From Candidatus Nitrotoga sp. SPKER (GTDB lineage Bacteria > Pseudomonadota > Gammaproteobacteria > Burkholderiales > Gallionellaceae): 64,000 nt of DNA. Below, piece after piece: positions 29,749-38,465 of the stretch; the stretch's first letter is position 1; the number at the start of each line of letters is the position of its first letter. Location: NCBI GenBank assembly GCA_003402285.1, contig QFXG01000031.1, positions 104,713 through 168,712 on the forward strand, read 5' to 3'. Made by a program: the position numbers and the translations under genes. Under the pieces are notes generated by a model that saw nothing but the letters and a program-made list of their open reading frames with translations, had not been told where the DNA came from and searched no databases.

Positions 29749-31494
29749 ATGAGCAAAGAAAATATAACGATGGAAGACCGCATCGAGACGGCGATACGCA
29801 ACACCCAAGACCTTTACCTGAGCGATACGCTACCCTGGGTTGTAGGATACAGCGGCGGCAAGGATTCGACCGCAACCTTACAACTTATTTGGAAGGCGAT
29901 AGCGGCACTTCCGGTAGATAAACGTTCCAAGCCGATACACGTCATCAGCACCGATACGCTGGTGGAAAACCCCGTTGTGGCCATTTGGGTGACGAACTCG
30001 CTAATAGCTATGCAGAAGGCGGCGACGGAACAGGAAATGCCCATCATCCCCCATCGTTTGACGCCGAAACTGGAGGACAGGTTTTGGGTCAACTTGATAG
30101 GCAGGGGATATCCCGCCCCGCGTCCCTTGTTTCGCTGGTGCACCAGCCGGTTGAAGATCAACGCATCGAACACATTCATTACCGAACTTGCAAACAATCA
30201 GGGGGAGGCGATCCTGGTTCTTGGGTCCCGCAAGGCAGAAAGCCAGGCTCGAGACAAAGTGCTGGCCCGCTACGAGAACAGCACTCGCGAGCTCTTGAGC
30301 AGAAACGCCGACGCGAATCTGGACCGTGTGTGGGTCTACACACCAGTATCGACATGGACCAGCGATGATGTGTGGGAGTATCTCATCGAGAATGAGAACC
30401 CGTGGAATTACGACAATATAGAGTTGTTCCATATCTATCGGGGGGCCACGCCGGATGCTGAGTGCCCGCTGGTCGTCGATAAAAGCACGCCGAGTTGTGG
30501 TGATAGCAGGTTCGGTTGCTTCGTTTGCACGATGGTGTCGGAAGATAAATCCATGCAGGCCATGATCCAGAACGACGAGGATAGGCGCTGGATGATGCCT
30601 TTGCTGAGTTTCCGGAATGAATACCTGAAGACGGAAGGCGACAGGGGGCTGCGCGAGTTCACCAAAATGGGTGGAAGCCTGCAGCTCCAGTTTCTGGGCG
30701 TGAAAAGCGGCGGACGCACAGCACCCTCACGTCCTGGAAAAGTCGTCAGCGAGAAGGTGGTGCGGAGGTTGACTTCGACGAGTGATGGCGAAGAAGGCTA
30801 TCCGATGCCGAATCGTAAGGTGCTCGTTCTGGAAACGCGCGTGGTTGAGGGTGATGGGGAAACGCGCGAAACGACATATAAGATAGAAAAAATCGCGACG
30901 TTGGTGCACGGACCCTACACGCAGAATTATCGGGAGGCCATGCTCGAAGCGCTTCTGCGGGCCCAGGAAACCATCCGCAACAATTTGCCCGAATCCATCT
31001 CCGAGTTTTCCATCATTACACCGGAAGAGCTGGAGGAGATTCGCCGGATATGGGTGATCCAGAAGCGAGAGTTCGAAGACTCCGTTCCCGATATTTTCTT
31101 GAGAGCCACAGGCAAAGCTTATCCGATACCCGAACTGGATGAAACAACGCCTTTCAGGCCGGAAGATATTCGCCTGCTCCGCGATGTTTGCATGGACATG
31201 GCGATCGATTCACCTCAGAGCGGCCCGCTGGATTCCAAACAGCTGTTATTTACCGTTTTGCGTAATCAGTTGGGGATACAGCATAGCTACCGTGGGGCGA
31301 TCAGGCGAGTGGGGCTGCACGGAGAATTGGAGGATATGCTGGAGACACGGTCATTTGATAATGAGGATGAGGCGCTGGATTTTGCGCTTCAACGAAAAGC
31401 AGGGGGCAACGAGCTGATGTACGAGATGCGTGATGCCTCCGATGTCTTCGCTTACATACCGGAAGAACAACCAGCACAGGAACTGGAAGTATGA
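29749..31494 (+). CDS. dndC: DndC, PAPS-reductase-like phosphorothioation protein
   Basis: WVVGYSGGKDSTATLQLIW (SGGKDS PP-loop), CTSRLKI, CPLVVDKSTPSCGDSRFGCFVC. Confidence 0.95.
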   Translation: MSKENITMEDRIETAIRNTQDLYLSDTLPWVVGYSGGKDSTATLQLIWKAIAALPVDKRSKPIHVISTDTLVENPVVAIWVTNSLIAMQKAATEQEMPIIPHRLTPKLEDRFWVNLIGRGYPAPRPLFRWCTSRLKINASNTFITELANNQGEAILVLGSRKAESQARDKVLARYENSTRELLSRNADANLDRVWVYTPVSTWTSDDVWEYLIENENPWNYDNIELFHIYRGATPDAECPLVVDKSTPSCGDSRFGCFVCTMVSEDKSMQAMIQNDEDRRWMMPLLSFRNEYLKTEGDRGLREFTKMGGSLQLQFLGVKSGGRTAPSRPGKVVSEKVVRRLTSTSDGEEGYPMPNRKVLVLETRVVEGDGETRETTYKIEKIATLVHGPYTQNYREAMLEALLRAQETIRNNLPESISEFSIITPEELEEIRRIWVIQKREFEDSVPDIFLRATGKAYPIPELDETTPFRPEDIRLLRDVCMDMAIDSPQSGPLDSKQLLFTVLRNQLGIQHSYRGAIRRVGLHGELEDMLETRSFDNEDEALDFALQRKAGGNELMYEMRDASDVFAYIPEEQPAQELEV

Positions 31495-33473
31495 TTTTTG
31501 AGCAGGTGGTTTTGCATAATTTTGGAGTCTATCGGGGGGAGCATAGAATCGATCTGGACGTTGCTCCCGAAAAGCCGGTAGTGCTTATCGGTGCGTTGAA
31601 CGGGTCGGGTAAGACGACCTTTCTGGATGCGATGCAGCTGGCCCTATATGGAAAAAGTGCGCGTTGTTCGGGACGTGATCGGGTCGGATATCCTGAATAT
31701 CTTGAGTCCATGATTAATCGCGATGCGCCACCACACCAAGGGGCTGGTGTCGAGTTTACCTTCCGTGCCCGCGCCAATGGACAGGATGCGCGTATTCGCG
31801 TATCCAGAACCTGGCAAAAACGTGGGGAAAGCATCAAAGAAAACCTGGAGGTATTCCGCGACGGGGAACATGACGCCGTGGCGTCGGAGCGGTGGGTGGA
31901 GTTCGTCGAAGACTTCATGCCGTCGCAGATTGCGGACCTGTTTTTTTTCGATGGCGAGAAAATCGAGGCCCTTGCCGATCCGCTACGATCCGCCGCCTTG
32001 CTCAGAGTTGGAATCCATTCGCTGCTCGGGATAGACCTGGTGGAAAGCCTGTTGCGCAGCCTCCAGCAAGTCGAGCGCAAACGTATGACCGATACGGCAT
32101 CGGAAAGCGACAAATCCATGCTGCAAGCCATCGAGGCACAACGCAACGAGATCCAGCATGCGCACGAAGCGAATATGTTGAAGCGTGCGTCCCTTCAAAA
32201 CGATGTCGACGGCATCGAGAAGAAGGAGGCTTCGGTCGCGGAAGAGTTCAGGCGTTTGGGCGGCGATCTCCTCGTCCAACGTGACCACCTGGTTTCGGAA
32301 CAAGCGTATTACCGGAAGAAGAAGGCCGAAATCGAAGATGAGCTGCGGGTGCTGGCTGCGGGTGCCCTTCCGCTGATGATTCCAGCGAAGACGCTCGAAA
32401 CTGCCTATTCGAGGGCGTTGTCGGCCCGACGCAATGGCAACGCCGACTTGCTAAAAGTAGAGGCCGAGTCGAGGGATGCCTCCATCGAAAAATTCGTTGG
32501 CACTCTTGGGTTGAGGCGTGATGTTTTGACCAAGTTGCGTTCCCATCTCAAGGCAGATAGGGCGCAGCGTTATAGGTCAAATGTTCCTACTGGCGCAATT
32601 TCCGAGGAAATCCTGAACCAGTTCAGCCACGAGGCAACCCAAGCCATGGGCCGTGTTGCCGCGCATACATTGAAATCCCTTTCTGATGTCGATGAACATC
32701 TGTCAGTCGTTGAGCGGAATCTCGCTGCGGTTCCGGCAAGCGCCGAAGTGTCGCGCATCCAGCAAGAAATGGACGCCTGCAGAACGGAGCGAGCCAGAAT
32801 CGAAGCAACGATTGGTTTGTTGGATGAAGAAGTTGCGGCCCAAAGAGTCAAAATGGAGCGACTCCAAGCACAGGCGGAGCGAGAAGCCGAAAAGCTGGGG
32901 GAGCGACTGACGCGCGACGAGGTATCGAAGCGTATGATCGATCATTCATCCAGGGGTCGCAAGGTGCTAGCGACCTTTCGGGAACGGCTTCTGGCAAACA
33001 ATCTGCATCGGTTGGAATTCTCGATTTTGAATTACTTCCAACGGCTCATCAGAAAGAAGACTCTGGTCCATGGTATTGCCATAGATGCGGAGTCCTTTCA
33101 GATATCTGTCACGAATCAGGCGGGTCAACTCGTTCCCGCACACCGTCTGTCCGCTGGAGAGCGTCAGCTCTTGGCCGTGGCAACCCTTTGGGCATTGGCC
33201 CACGCGTCTGGACGATATCTGCCTGCGGTCATCGATACTCCACTGAGCAGGCTCGACAGCAAGCATCGCGGCACTCTTGTTCAAAACTATTTCCCGACCG
33301 CAAGCCATCAGGTCATCCTTCTTTCGACCGATGAAGAGGTGGTCGGAACGTATCTGGATCGCTTACATCCGTCCGTTGGACGGTATTACCTGATCGAGCA
33401 CGACGAATCGGCAAACACGTCGAAGTTCGTCAACGGTTACTTCTCTCCCTCACATTCCGAGATGCGCGTATGA
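31491..33473 (+). CDS. dndD: DndD, SMC/RecN-like ATPase
   Basis: NGSGKTTFLDAMQLALYG Walker A, coiled-coil centre, LSAGERQLLAVATLWALA signature. Confidence 0.95.
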   Translation: MIFEQVVLHNFGVYRGEHRIDLDVAPEKPVVLIGALNGSGKTTFLDAMQLALYGKSARCSGRDRVGYPEYLESMINRDAPPHQGAGVEFTFRARANGQDARIRVSRTWQKRGESIKENLEVFRDGEHDAVASERWVEFVEDFMPSQIADLFFFDGEKIEALADPLRSAALLRVGIHSLLGIDLVESLLRSLQQVERKRMTDTASESDKSMLQAIEAQRNEIQHAHEANMLKRASLQNDVDGIEKKEASVAEEFRRLGGDLLVQRDHLVSEQAYYRKKKAEIEDELRVLAAGALPLMIPAKTLETAYSRALSARRNGNADLLKVEAESRDASIEKFVGTLGLRRDVLTKLRSHLKADRAQRYRSNVPTGAISEEILNQFSHEATQAMGRVAAHTLKSLSDVDEHLSVVERNLAAVPASAEVSRIQQEMDACRTERARIEATIGLLDEEVAAQRVKMERLQAQAEREAEKLGERLTRDEVSKRMIDHSSRGRKVLATFRERLLANNLHRLEFSILNYFQRLIRKKTLVHGIAIDAESFQISVTNQAGQLVPAHRLSAGERQLLAVATLWALAHASGRYLPAVIDTPLSRLDSKHRGTLVQNYFPTASHQVILLSTDEEVVGTYLDRLHPSVGRYYLIEHDESANTSKFVNGYFSPSHSEMRV

Positions 33474-33862
33474 CTCCCATTGAAACCGTCAGGCTTTCCG
33501 AGAAGGCCAAGATACAGTTGATAACGATGAAACGTCGCACCGGCATAGCCAATTGGAATGTTCTGTGCCGCTGGGCATTCTGCCTTTCTATCAACCAGCC
33601 GACCCGTCCACCAGAAGAAGTAATCCCTTCGGATAGTTCTGTCGAAATGACGTGGAAAACCTTTACGGGGGGTGCCGAAGAGGTGTATTGGGGTTTGTTG
33701 TTGATTCGTGCTGAGGAAAATGCCGTTCCGCAAAAAAAAGAAGCGCTCGCTCATTACTTTCGATTGCATCTCCATAGAGGTATTTCCTACCTCACAGGAG
33801 CCAATGGTCCCACTGATCTTCCTCAGTTTATTCACTTGGCACTTACAAAAAAACGGGGCTAA
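33470..33862 (+). CDS. dndE: DndE, DNA-binding phosphorothioation protein
   Basis: 130 aa, TPIETVRLSEKAKIQLITMKRRTGIANWNVLCRWAFCLS; last gene of dndBCDE. Confidence 0.92.
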   Translation: MTPIETVRLSEKAKIQLITMKRRTGIANWNVLCRWAFCLSINQPTRPPEEVIPSDSSVEMTWKTFTGGAEEVYWGLLLIRAEENAVPQKKEALAHYFRLHLHRGISYLTGANGPTDLPQFIHLALTKKRG

Positions 33863-33946
33863 CTTCATGCTGGCCTGGCAACTGTGAAGTGGCACATTAT
33901 TGTCGGCGGTGCCATCCACAGTAAAAACCCTGACTAACGATAACGT

Positions 33947-33962
33947 TGACTATCGATAGTCA
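33947..33962. repeat. 16-bp perfect palindrome TGACTATCGATAGTCA, preceded by the related TGACTAACGATA
   Basis: Read directly; related 12-mers TGACTA(A/T)CGATA at 33931 and 33947, 16 nt apart. Confidence 0.6.
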
Positions 33963-34230
33963 GCTTGGTGCGTTGATCCGTGGAAGGCCGCTGCGCGCAG
34001 CAGCGAGATACGGTAGTCGTGTCCCTGGATACTTCATCAAGGGATCGATCCATCGCACGGGGTCGGGGGCACAGCTAATCTGGTCTTCGGGACGCAGGAT
34101 AAGATAGAAGCCGTGGCGGTGATTCGCCACCCTACCAGCCGGTTAATGGCGGAAGCCAGAGCTTCCTGCTTCAGGTCTAGTACGATCAACGCCTCTTCGC
34201 GGGAGAAGTGGGCGCGACTATGGACATATC
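33963..34230 (-). pseudogene. Decayed AbiEi-family antitoxin remnant
   Basis: Reverse-strand pieces in different frames: HFSREEALIVLDLKQEALASAINRL / VANHRHGFYLILRPEDQISCAPDPVRWIDPLMKY / HDYRISLLRAAAFHGSTHQA. Confidence 0.6.
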
Positions 34231-34267
34231 GGTCACCGATGAATTATTCAAGGAATCCTATTCCTAG

Positions 34268-34313
34268 GTCATACGCAAAAAATCTTGGTTTCGTGTCGAT
34301 TTTTGCGTATGAC
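34268..34313. terminator. Bidirectional terminator-like inverted repeat GTCATACGCAAAAA...TTTTTGCGTATGAC
   Basis: 14-bp perfect arms with an 18-nt loop and A/T tracts, downstream of the - strand gene at 34340. Confidence 0.55.
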
Positions 34314-34339
34314 TTGGGGCAGAATTTGCTGGATCAGGA

Positions 34340-35131
34340 CTATAAAGTAGCTGCCATTAGGCCATCGTCTTTCGTCGCCTGTTCCGCCAGACAGGCATCC
34401 TCGCCCATCAATGGCGTGCTCGTTTCCGTGCTGTCAGGTGTCTTGGTTTTCGTCTTGCGCGACTTTTTCTTGGGTATTTCTACTACCTCGTCTGCGGGGA
34501 TTTCCGTTGCCGCATGGCCGGATTCTGCCTGAGCATCATGCTTGAGCTTCTGCGCGGCAGTGAACGCGCGCGCCAGGATCGCAGAAATTTCTGCCGAAAC
34601 CCCCAGCGTTTTCCTGCGCCATTGCCGCTCCAATGCGCCTTTCGCATCGTCGGCGATGAATCCGGCAAGCCATGTTGAATGCACCAATTCCATCAACCTG
34701 TCGAGTTCGCGGATCATTTGCAGATACTGGCCGGATTTGTTGCAGGTAATTTTGGCCTGATAAGTTGTGACGTTGGTGTAATTCACCCTGCCAATTTCAA
34801 TGCCGTTGTCCTCGGCGATTTTCTTGAGCCGCGCGCTTTCGTTGCGCAGATTCACAAACGCATTGTTGATCAGGTGATCGACCGCGCCATTGACGGTCAT
34901 TATTTCGTTATCGCTTTTGAGGACGGCTGGCAGAACAACGCTCAAGCTACGCAGTGCCGAATCGCATTTCTCGAAACCATTTTCAAAGACAGCCTGGGCA
35001 GGTGACGAATGTATCTTCACCTCCTGGGTCAGGAATGGATTGCTGAATTCATCAGCTTTTTTTCTGGGTGCGCCTTTTACTGCTTTACCGTTTTCCAAGA
35101 ATCTCTCCTTTGCGGTTGAGGAACAAAACAA
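34340..35131 (-). CDS. ICE/plasmid protein, DUF1845 (AcaB-like) candidate
   Basis: 263 aa with NPFLTQEVKIHSSPAQAVFENGF and lysine-rich C-terminus; resembles DUF1845-type element proteins. Family assignment is from memory. Confidence 0.4.
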   Translation of the reverse strand: MFCSSTAKERFLENGKAVKGAPRKKADEFSNPFLTQEVKIHSSPAQAVFENGFEKCDSALRSLSVVLPAVLKSDNEIMTVNGAVDHLINNAFVNLRNESARLKKIAEDNGIEIGRVNYTNVTTYQAKITCNKSGQYLQMIRELDRLMELVHSTWLAGFIADDAKGALERQWRRKTLGVSAEISAILARAFTAAQKLKHDAQAESGHAATEIPADEVVEIPKKKSRKTKTKTPDSTETSTPLMGEDACLAEQATKDDGLMAATL

Positions 35132-35273
35132 CAGCGCTAATACAAAGGCTGATAGTGAAACAGTGCTTCAGGAAAATCTGATCGAAAGTCGGCGATTTTG
35201 CGGATTATCCGCATGGAAGAAAGAATAAAACCGGTGTAGTGTCTGCCTCATCTTGCTTCATGTGCTTAATGCC

Positions 35274-35331
35274 TTGAGCTGATATTGGCGGCTGACCAAT
35301 CAAAACAAACAGAAGACGAGCAATCGTCATA
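35274..35331 (+). repeat. Dispersed conserved intergenic element, copy A (contains ATTGG-CGGCTGA-CCAAT)
   Basis: CCTTGAGCTGATATTGGCGGCTGACCAATCAAAACAAACAGAAGACGAGCAATCGTCATAAC, almost identical to 46439-46500. Confidence 0.7.
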
Positions 35332-35404
35332 ACCACCCAGCGGGGATATCGTTCCCCGCAAGGGTCATGGTGTCTCCGTTTTTTTTCATAAAAAGGAGAA
35401 CACC
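35332..35404 (+). promoter_or_regulatory. Two-hairpin leader, copy 1
   Basis: ACCCagCGGGG...CCCCGcaAGGGT then GGTGTCTCCgTTTTT...AAAAAGGAGaACACC directly before ATG. Confidence 0.75.
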
Positions 35405-35485
35405 ATGGAACTTGTCATTATCGCTTGCTGCATCAGTGGCTACACCCTCAGCCGTCCAATTGTCTGGATGCTGGGGTTGAACTAA
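35405..35485 (+). CDS. 26-aa small ORF (MELVIIACCISGYTLSRPIVWMLGLN) with its own leader
   Basis: ATG directly after leader hairpin 2 with a buried AAGGAG; the next leader starts right after its TAA. Confidence 0.5.
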   Translation: MELVIIACCISGYTLSRPIVWMLGLN

Positions 35486-35486
35486 A

Positions 35487-35554
35487 TCACCCACGCGGGG
35501 ACACCTCCCCGCCAAGGGTTTGTGTCCCCCTTTTTTTCAAAGAGGAGGCACAAA
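35487..35554 (+). promoter_or_regulatory. Two-hairpin leader, copy 2 (RecE-like gene)
   Basis: CCCacGCGGGG...CCCCGCcaaGGG; TTTGTGTCCCCC...GGAGGCACAAA before ATG. Confidence 0.75.
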
Positions 35555-36367
35555 ATGAAACGCATCGTCAGACATTTGCCTATACAGGTTTACCACTCCG
35601 GTGAGGCAATATCACACAGCGGGATTGTTCAGTTACTCAAGTCTCCCGAACATTACCTGCAATACAAAACGGGATCAGCCGAGCCAACGCCAGCAATGGA
35701 ATTCGGTTCGGCATTCCACAGCTTTATCCTGGAACCCGAGGCTTTTTCAAAAGGTTATGTGCTCGCGCCGAAGTTTGACCGACGCACCAAGGAAGGCAAG
35801 GAAACAGCCGCAAAGTGGGATGTTGAAAATGCGGGCAAGACACCCTTGACCGCAGAGCAGATGGACACACTTGTCGCAATGCGGGTAAGCGTTTTCAATC
35901 ATGCGGGCGCAGCCAGAATGCTTAACGATGGCGAAGCCGAGACATCCTTGTTCTGGACTGATGACTACACGGGATTGCCGTGCAGGATACGTCCAGACTG
36001 GATGTGCGAGTACGGCATGGCAGACCTTAAAAGCTGCTGCGGTGCGAGCAAAGACAGTTTCTCCAAAGCGATAGCCAATCTTGGCTATGACGTGCAGGCC
36101 GCTTTTTACACGGATGGCATGAAGGCGGTGACTGGAAAAACGGTCAGCTTTCACTTTATCGCAGTGGAAAAGAATGCACCATTTTCGACGGCCTGTTACA
36201 TCGCAAGTCAGGAAATGATCGAAGTCGGGCGTGCAAAGTATCGCGGCGCGCTTGAGTTGCTGAAATGGTGCCAGGAAAACAAACAGTTCCCCGGCTATCA
36301 ACCGAACGGCGAGATCGAGACGATTGATCTTCCGCGCTGGGCAGCAAACTTCGATATCGAAGCGTAA
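35555..36367 (+). CDS. RecE/exonuclease VIII-like PD-(D/E)XK nuclease
   Basis: YHSGEAISHSGIVQLLKSPEHYLQYK, MEFGSAFHSFILEPEAF, RIRPDWMCEYGMADLKSC, GYDVQAAFYTDGM; upstream of recT in the same region. Confidence 0.8.
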   Translation: MKRIVRHLPIQVYHSGEAISHSGIVQLLKSPEHYLQYKTGSAEPTPAMEFGSAFHSFILEPEAFSKGYVLAPKFDRRTKEGKETAAKWDVENAGKTPLTAEQMDTLVAMRVSVFNHAGAARMLNDGEAETSLFWTDDYTGLPCRIRPDWMCEYGMADLKSCCGASKDSFSKAIANLGYDVQAAFYTDGMKAVTGKTVSFHFIAVEKNAPFSTACYIASQEMIEVGRAKYRGALELLKWCQENKQFPGYQPNGEIETIDLPRWAANFDIEA

Positions 36368-36371
36368 CAAC

Positions 36372-36442
36372 AACCCTATCGGGGACACGTCCCCGACAAG
36401 GGCTCGTGTCCCCTTTTTTTTATTTCAAAAAGGAGACACAAA
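36372..36442 (+). promoter_or_regulatory. Two-hairpin leader, copy 3
   Basis: ACCCTatCGGGGacacgtCCCCGacaAGGG; TGTGTCCCC...AAAAAGGAGACACA before ATG. Confidence 0.75.
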
Positions 36443-36703
36443 ATGGGCATCTTGATCTTGTTTGGCATCGCATTGGCAGTTTATTGGGGCATTCGGGTCG
36501 TGGTGGCGTTTATCAATTCACGCGCCAGGGCAAAGCTTGCGGCCGAGATTAAATCGGCATCAATGCCGAACGAGCAAAACTGGGCAGGACTTGACACACC
36601 CACATTCATCCGGCGTGGGATAGCCATTCCCATTCTGGCTGAAAAGAAAAAGAAGCGCATCCGCAGAGCAAAAGCTGCGGACGCACCGGCTTGCGTTAAT
36701 TAG
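36443..36703 (+). CDS. Small membrane protein, hypothetical
   Basis: 86 aa with N-terminal TM; leader and SD upstream. Confidence 0.55.
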   Translation: MGILILFGIALAVYWGIRVVVAFINSRARAKLAAEIKSASMPNEQNWAGLDTPTFIRRGIAIPILAEKKKKRIRRAKAADAPACVN

Positions 36704-36705
36704 CC

Positions 36706-36776
36706 AACCACCCACGCGGGGATGTCATGCCCCGCAAGGGGCATGGTGTCTCTGCTCATCCGAGTATGGAGGCATC
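36706..36776 (+). promoter_or_regulatory. Two-hairpin leader, copy 4 (hairpin 2 held by wobble and compensatory pairs)
   Basis: CCCacGCGGGG...CCCCGCaaGGGG; GGTGTCTCT pairs with GGAGGCATC through G-U wobbles. Confidence 0.7.
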
Positions 36777-36986
36777 ATGCAACAAAAAATCAAACCCAAA
36801 GCTCTCAAGATCGCCCTGGATGCTTTTCGCGCAGACCCGTCACTAGGGGCGCGTCAGGCCAAATCACTTTTCTCGGAAATCATCACCCATTTGCAGGCGG
36901 GCATGTCCGATGAAGCTGTTTTGCAGGAAGTTCTCAAAAAGAATCGCCCGACAACATTGCCAACCGGCACGTTGACGCTGTTCTGA
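36777..36986 (+). CDS. Hypothetical 69-aa protein
   Basis: MQQKIKPKALKIALDAFRADPSLGARQAKSLFSEIITHLQAG; leader upstream. Confidence 0.55.
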   Translation: MQQKIKPKALKIALDAFRADPSLGARQAKSLFSEIITHLQAGMSDEAVLQEVLKKNRPTTLPTGTLTLF

Positions 36987-36990
36987 ATCC

Positions 36991-37059
36991 ACCAACCCGG
37001 GGACATCGTTCCCGCAAGGGGCATGGTGTCTCCGTGCTTATTAACAGCAAGGAGACACC
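36991..37059 (+). promoter_or_regulatory. Two-hairpin leader, copy 5
   Basis: CCCGGGGACATCGTTCCCGCAAGGGG; GGTGTCTCC...GGAGACACC, 9-bp perfect stem before ATG. Confidence 0.75.
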
Positions 37060-37698
37060 ATGAAAAAAATTTTTCATTTCTACGCCGACCCCGGTCACGG
37101 CTGGCTCGCCGTCAAGAAACACTACCTGCATAGTTTTGGCATAGCCTCTCAGATCACGCCATACAGCTACCAACGTGGCGATACGGCCTATCTGGAAGAG
37201 GATTGCGACTTGTCAGTTTTCCTGGCTGCACTCAAGGAAGCCGACATCAGGACGCATCACACTGATTGTCGATCCAGGATTCGCAGCTATGAATCGTATC
37301 GCTGCGAAGATTCCAGTCTGTGCAAGATCGAAAAAGTGTCCGAAGGCCGTTGGCTGGCACGAAACGCAGAAGGTGAACCTATCGGCGAGGTCTTCGGCAT
37401 TAAAGGAAAGTTTCAGGCGCAAACCATGAGAGGCGTTTTTGTTGCAAATGGCAGAACGTTGTACATGGCGGCTAACCTTTTATCTTCTGCTCACTACCAT
37501 GTGGTCGCCACAGTTCGTGATCCACGTACCAACGAGGGAATGAAGGGTGGCTCAACGCTGGGATATGACACCGAGTCGCGCGATATTGCCTTGCATCAGG
37601 CAAGGCAATGGGCGAGCGATGGCTACTGGGCATCGGTGTACGACAAGGTGTCCGGTGAAGTTCTCTATGACTTCTCTCCGAAAGGAGGTGTGCAATGA
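37060..37698 (+). CDS. Hypothetical protein
   Basis: 212-aa ORF with leader upstream. Confidence 0.6.
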   Translation: MKKIFHFYADPGHGWLAVKKHYLHSFGIASQITPYSYQRGDTAYLEEDCDLSVFLAALKEADIRTHHTDCRSRIRSYESYRCEDSSLCKIEKVSEGRWLARNAEGEPIGEVFGIKGKFQAQTMRGVFVANGRTLYMAANLLSSAHYHVVATVRDPRTNEGMKGGSTLGYDTESRDIALHQARQWASDGYWASVYDKVSGEVLYDFSPKGGVQ

Positions 37699-37991
37699 GG
37701 CATACACAAGGTACCTGGCATAACATCGCCAACACCGAAATCATGGCGCGTTTCCCAAACCAGAATGGCGATCACATCGCAACGGTCTGGGCGAATGGAG
37801 AATCAGAAACAGCAGCGAATGCAAGACTCATCGCTGCCGCACCTGATTTGCTCGAAGCGCTCATCATGGCCGAACTCTTTATGCTCGGTTTTGATGGGGA
37901 CGAAACGCAAGAAGGTATGTCCAGCAAGTTGGTTCAGATCCGTGCCGCCATCGCAAAGGCCACCAAGGGAGGCAGCAATGCCAACCCCTAA
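37695..37991 (+). CDS. Hypothetical protein (phage/plasmid-type)
   Basis: ATGA overlap with previous ORF; AETAANARLIAAAPDLLEAL-type motif common in phage-like small proteins. Confidence 0.6.
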   Translation: MRHTQGTWHNIANTEIMARFPNQNGDHIATVWANGESETAANARLIAAAPDLLEALIMAELFMLGFDGDETQEGMSSKLVQIRAAIAKATKGGSNANP

Positions 37992-38328
37992 AACCTTTGA
38001 TGGCTACAAGCGCATAACCTTCAGATTCAACGAAGGGTGGAAGGGCGACGATGAGCATGAGTACGTCGGTAAATTCCGAATTCTCAAAATCAGGCGCGTC
38101 GCCAACACTGACACAAGCAACGGAGAGGCGGAAGGTCGCATCTATACCGTAGCAGCACCAAGAGGCGCATCCGAAGCGGACGTTGCCAACGTTCTTCGAG
38201 GGGCTTTCACTTGGCATTGTCGGTGCGAGCATGACTGTTGCGGACATCTGCTGACAGGTATTTATTTGATCCGTCGAACAAAGCGCAGGGAATGGTTGGT
38301 TGAGGTCGTGCGCGGTAATAACGTGTAA
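37978..38328 (+). CDS. Hypothetical protein
   Basis: Overlaps the previous ORF; conserved-looking CxC/HDCCGH segment. Confidence 0.55.
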   Translation: MPTPKTFDGYKRITFRFNEGWKGDDEHEYVGKFRILKIRRVANTDTSNGEAEGRIYTVAAPRGASEADVANVLRGAFTWHCRCEHDCCGHLLTGIYLIRRTKRREWLVEVVRGNNV

Positions 38329-38342
38329 CAACACAGGAGCGA

Positions 38343-38370
38343 TGGGCATGAGTGATTTTTTTCATGCCCA
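38343..38370. other. Hairpin TGGGCATGA...TCATGCCCA after the preceding operon
   Basis: 9-bp perfect arms; T-rich loop but no 3' U-tract. Confidence 0.4.
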
Positions 38371-38393
38371 GAGCACTATCTAGTTTTTTCAAA

Positions 38394-38465
38394 AACCCTA
38401 CCGGGGACACAATCCCCGTTAGGGAAGTGTCCCCTTTTTTATTGCTGTCAAAAAAGGAGGCACAA
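38394..38465 (+). promoter_or_regulatory. Two-hairpin leader, copy 6 (methylase/helicase)
   Basis: CCCTacCGGGGacacaatCCCCGttAGGG; GTGTCCCC...GGAGGCAC before ATG. Confidence 0.75.
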
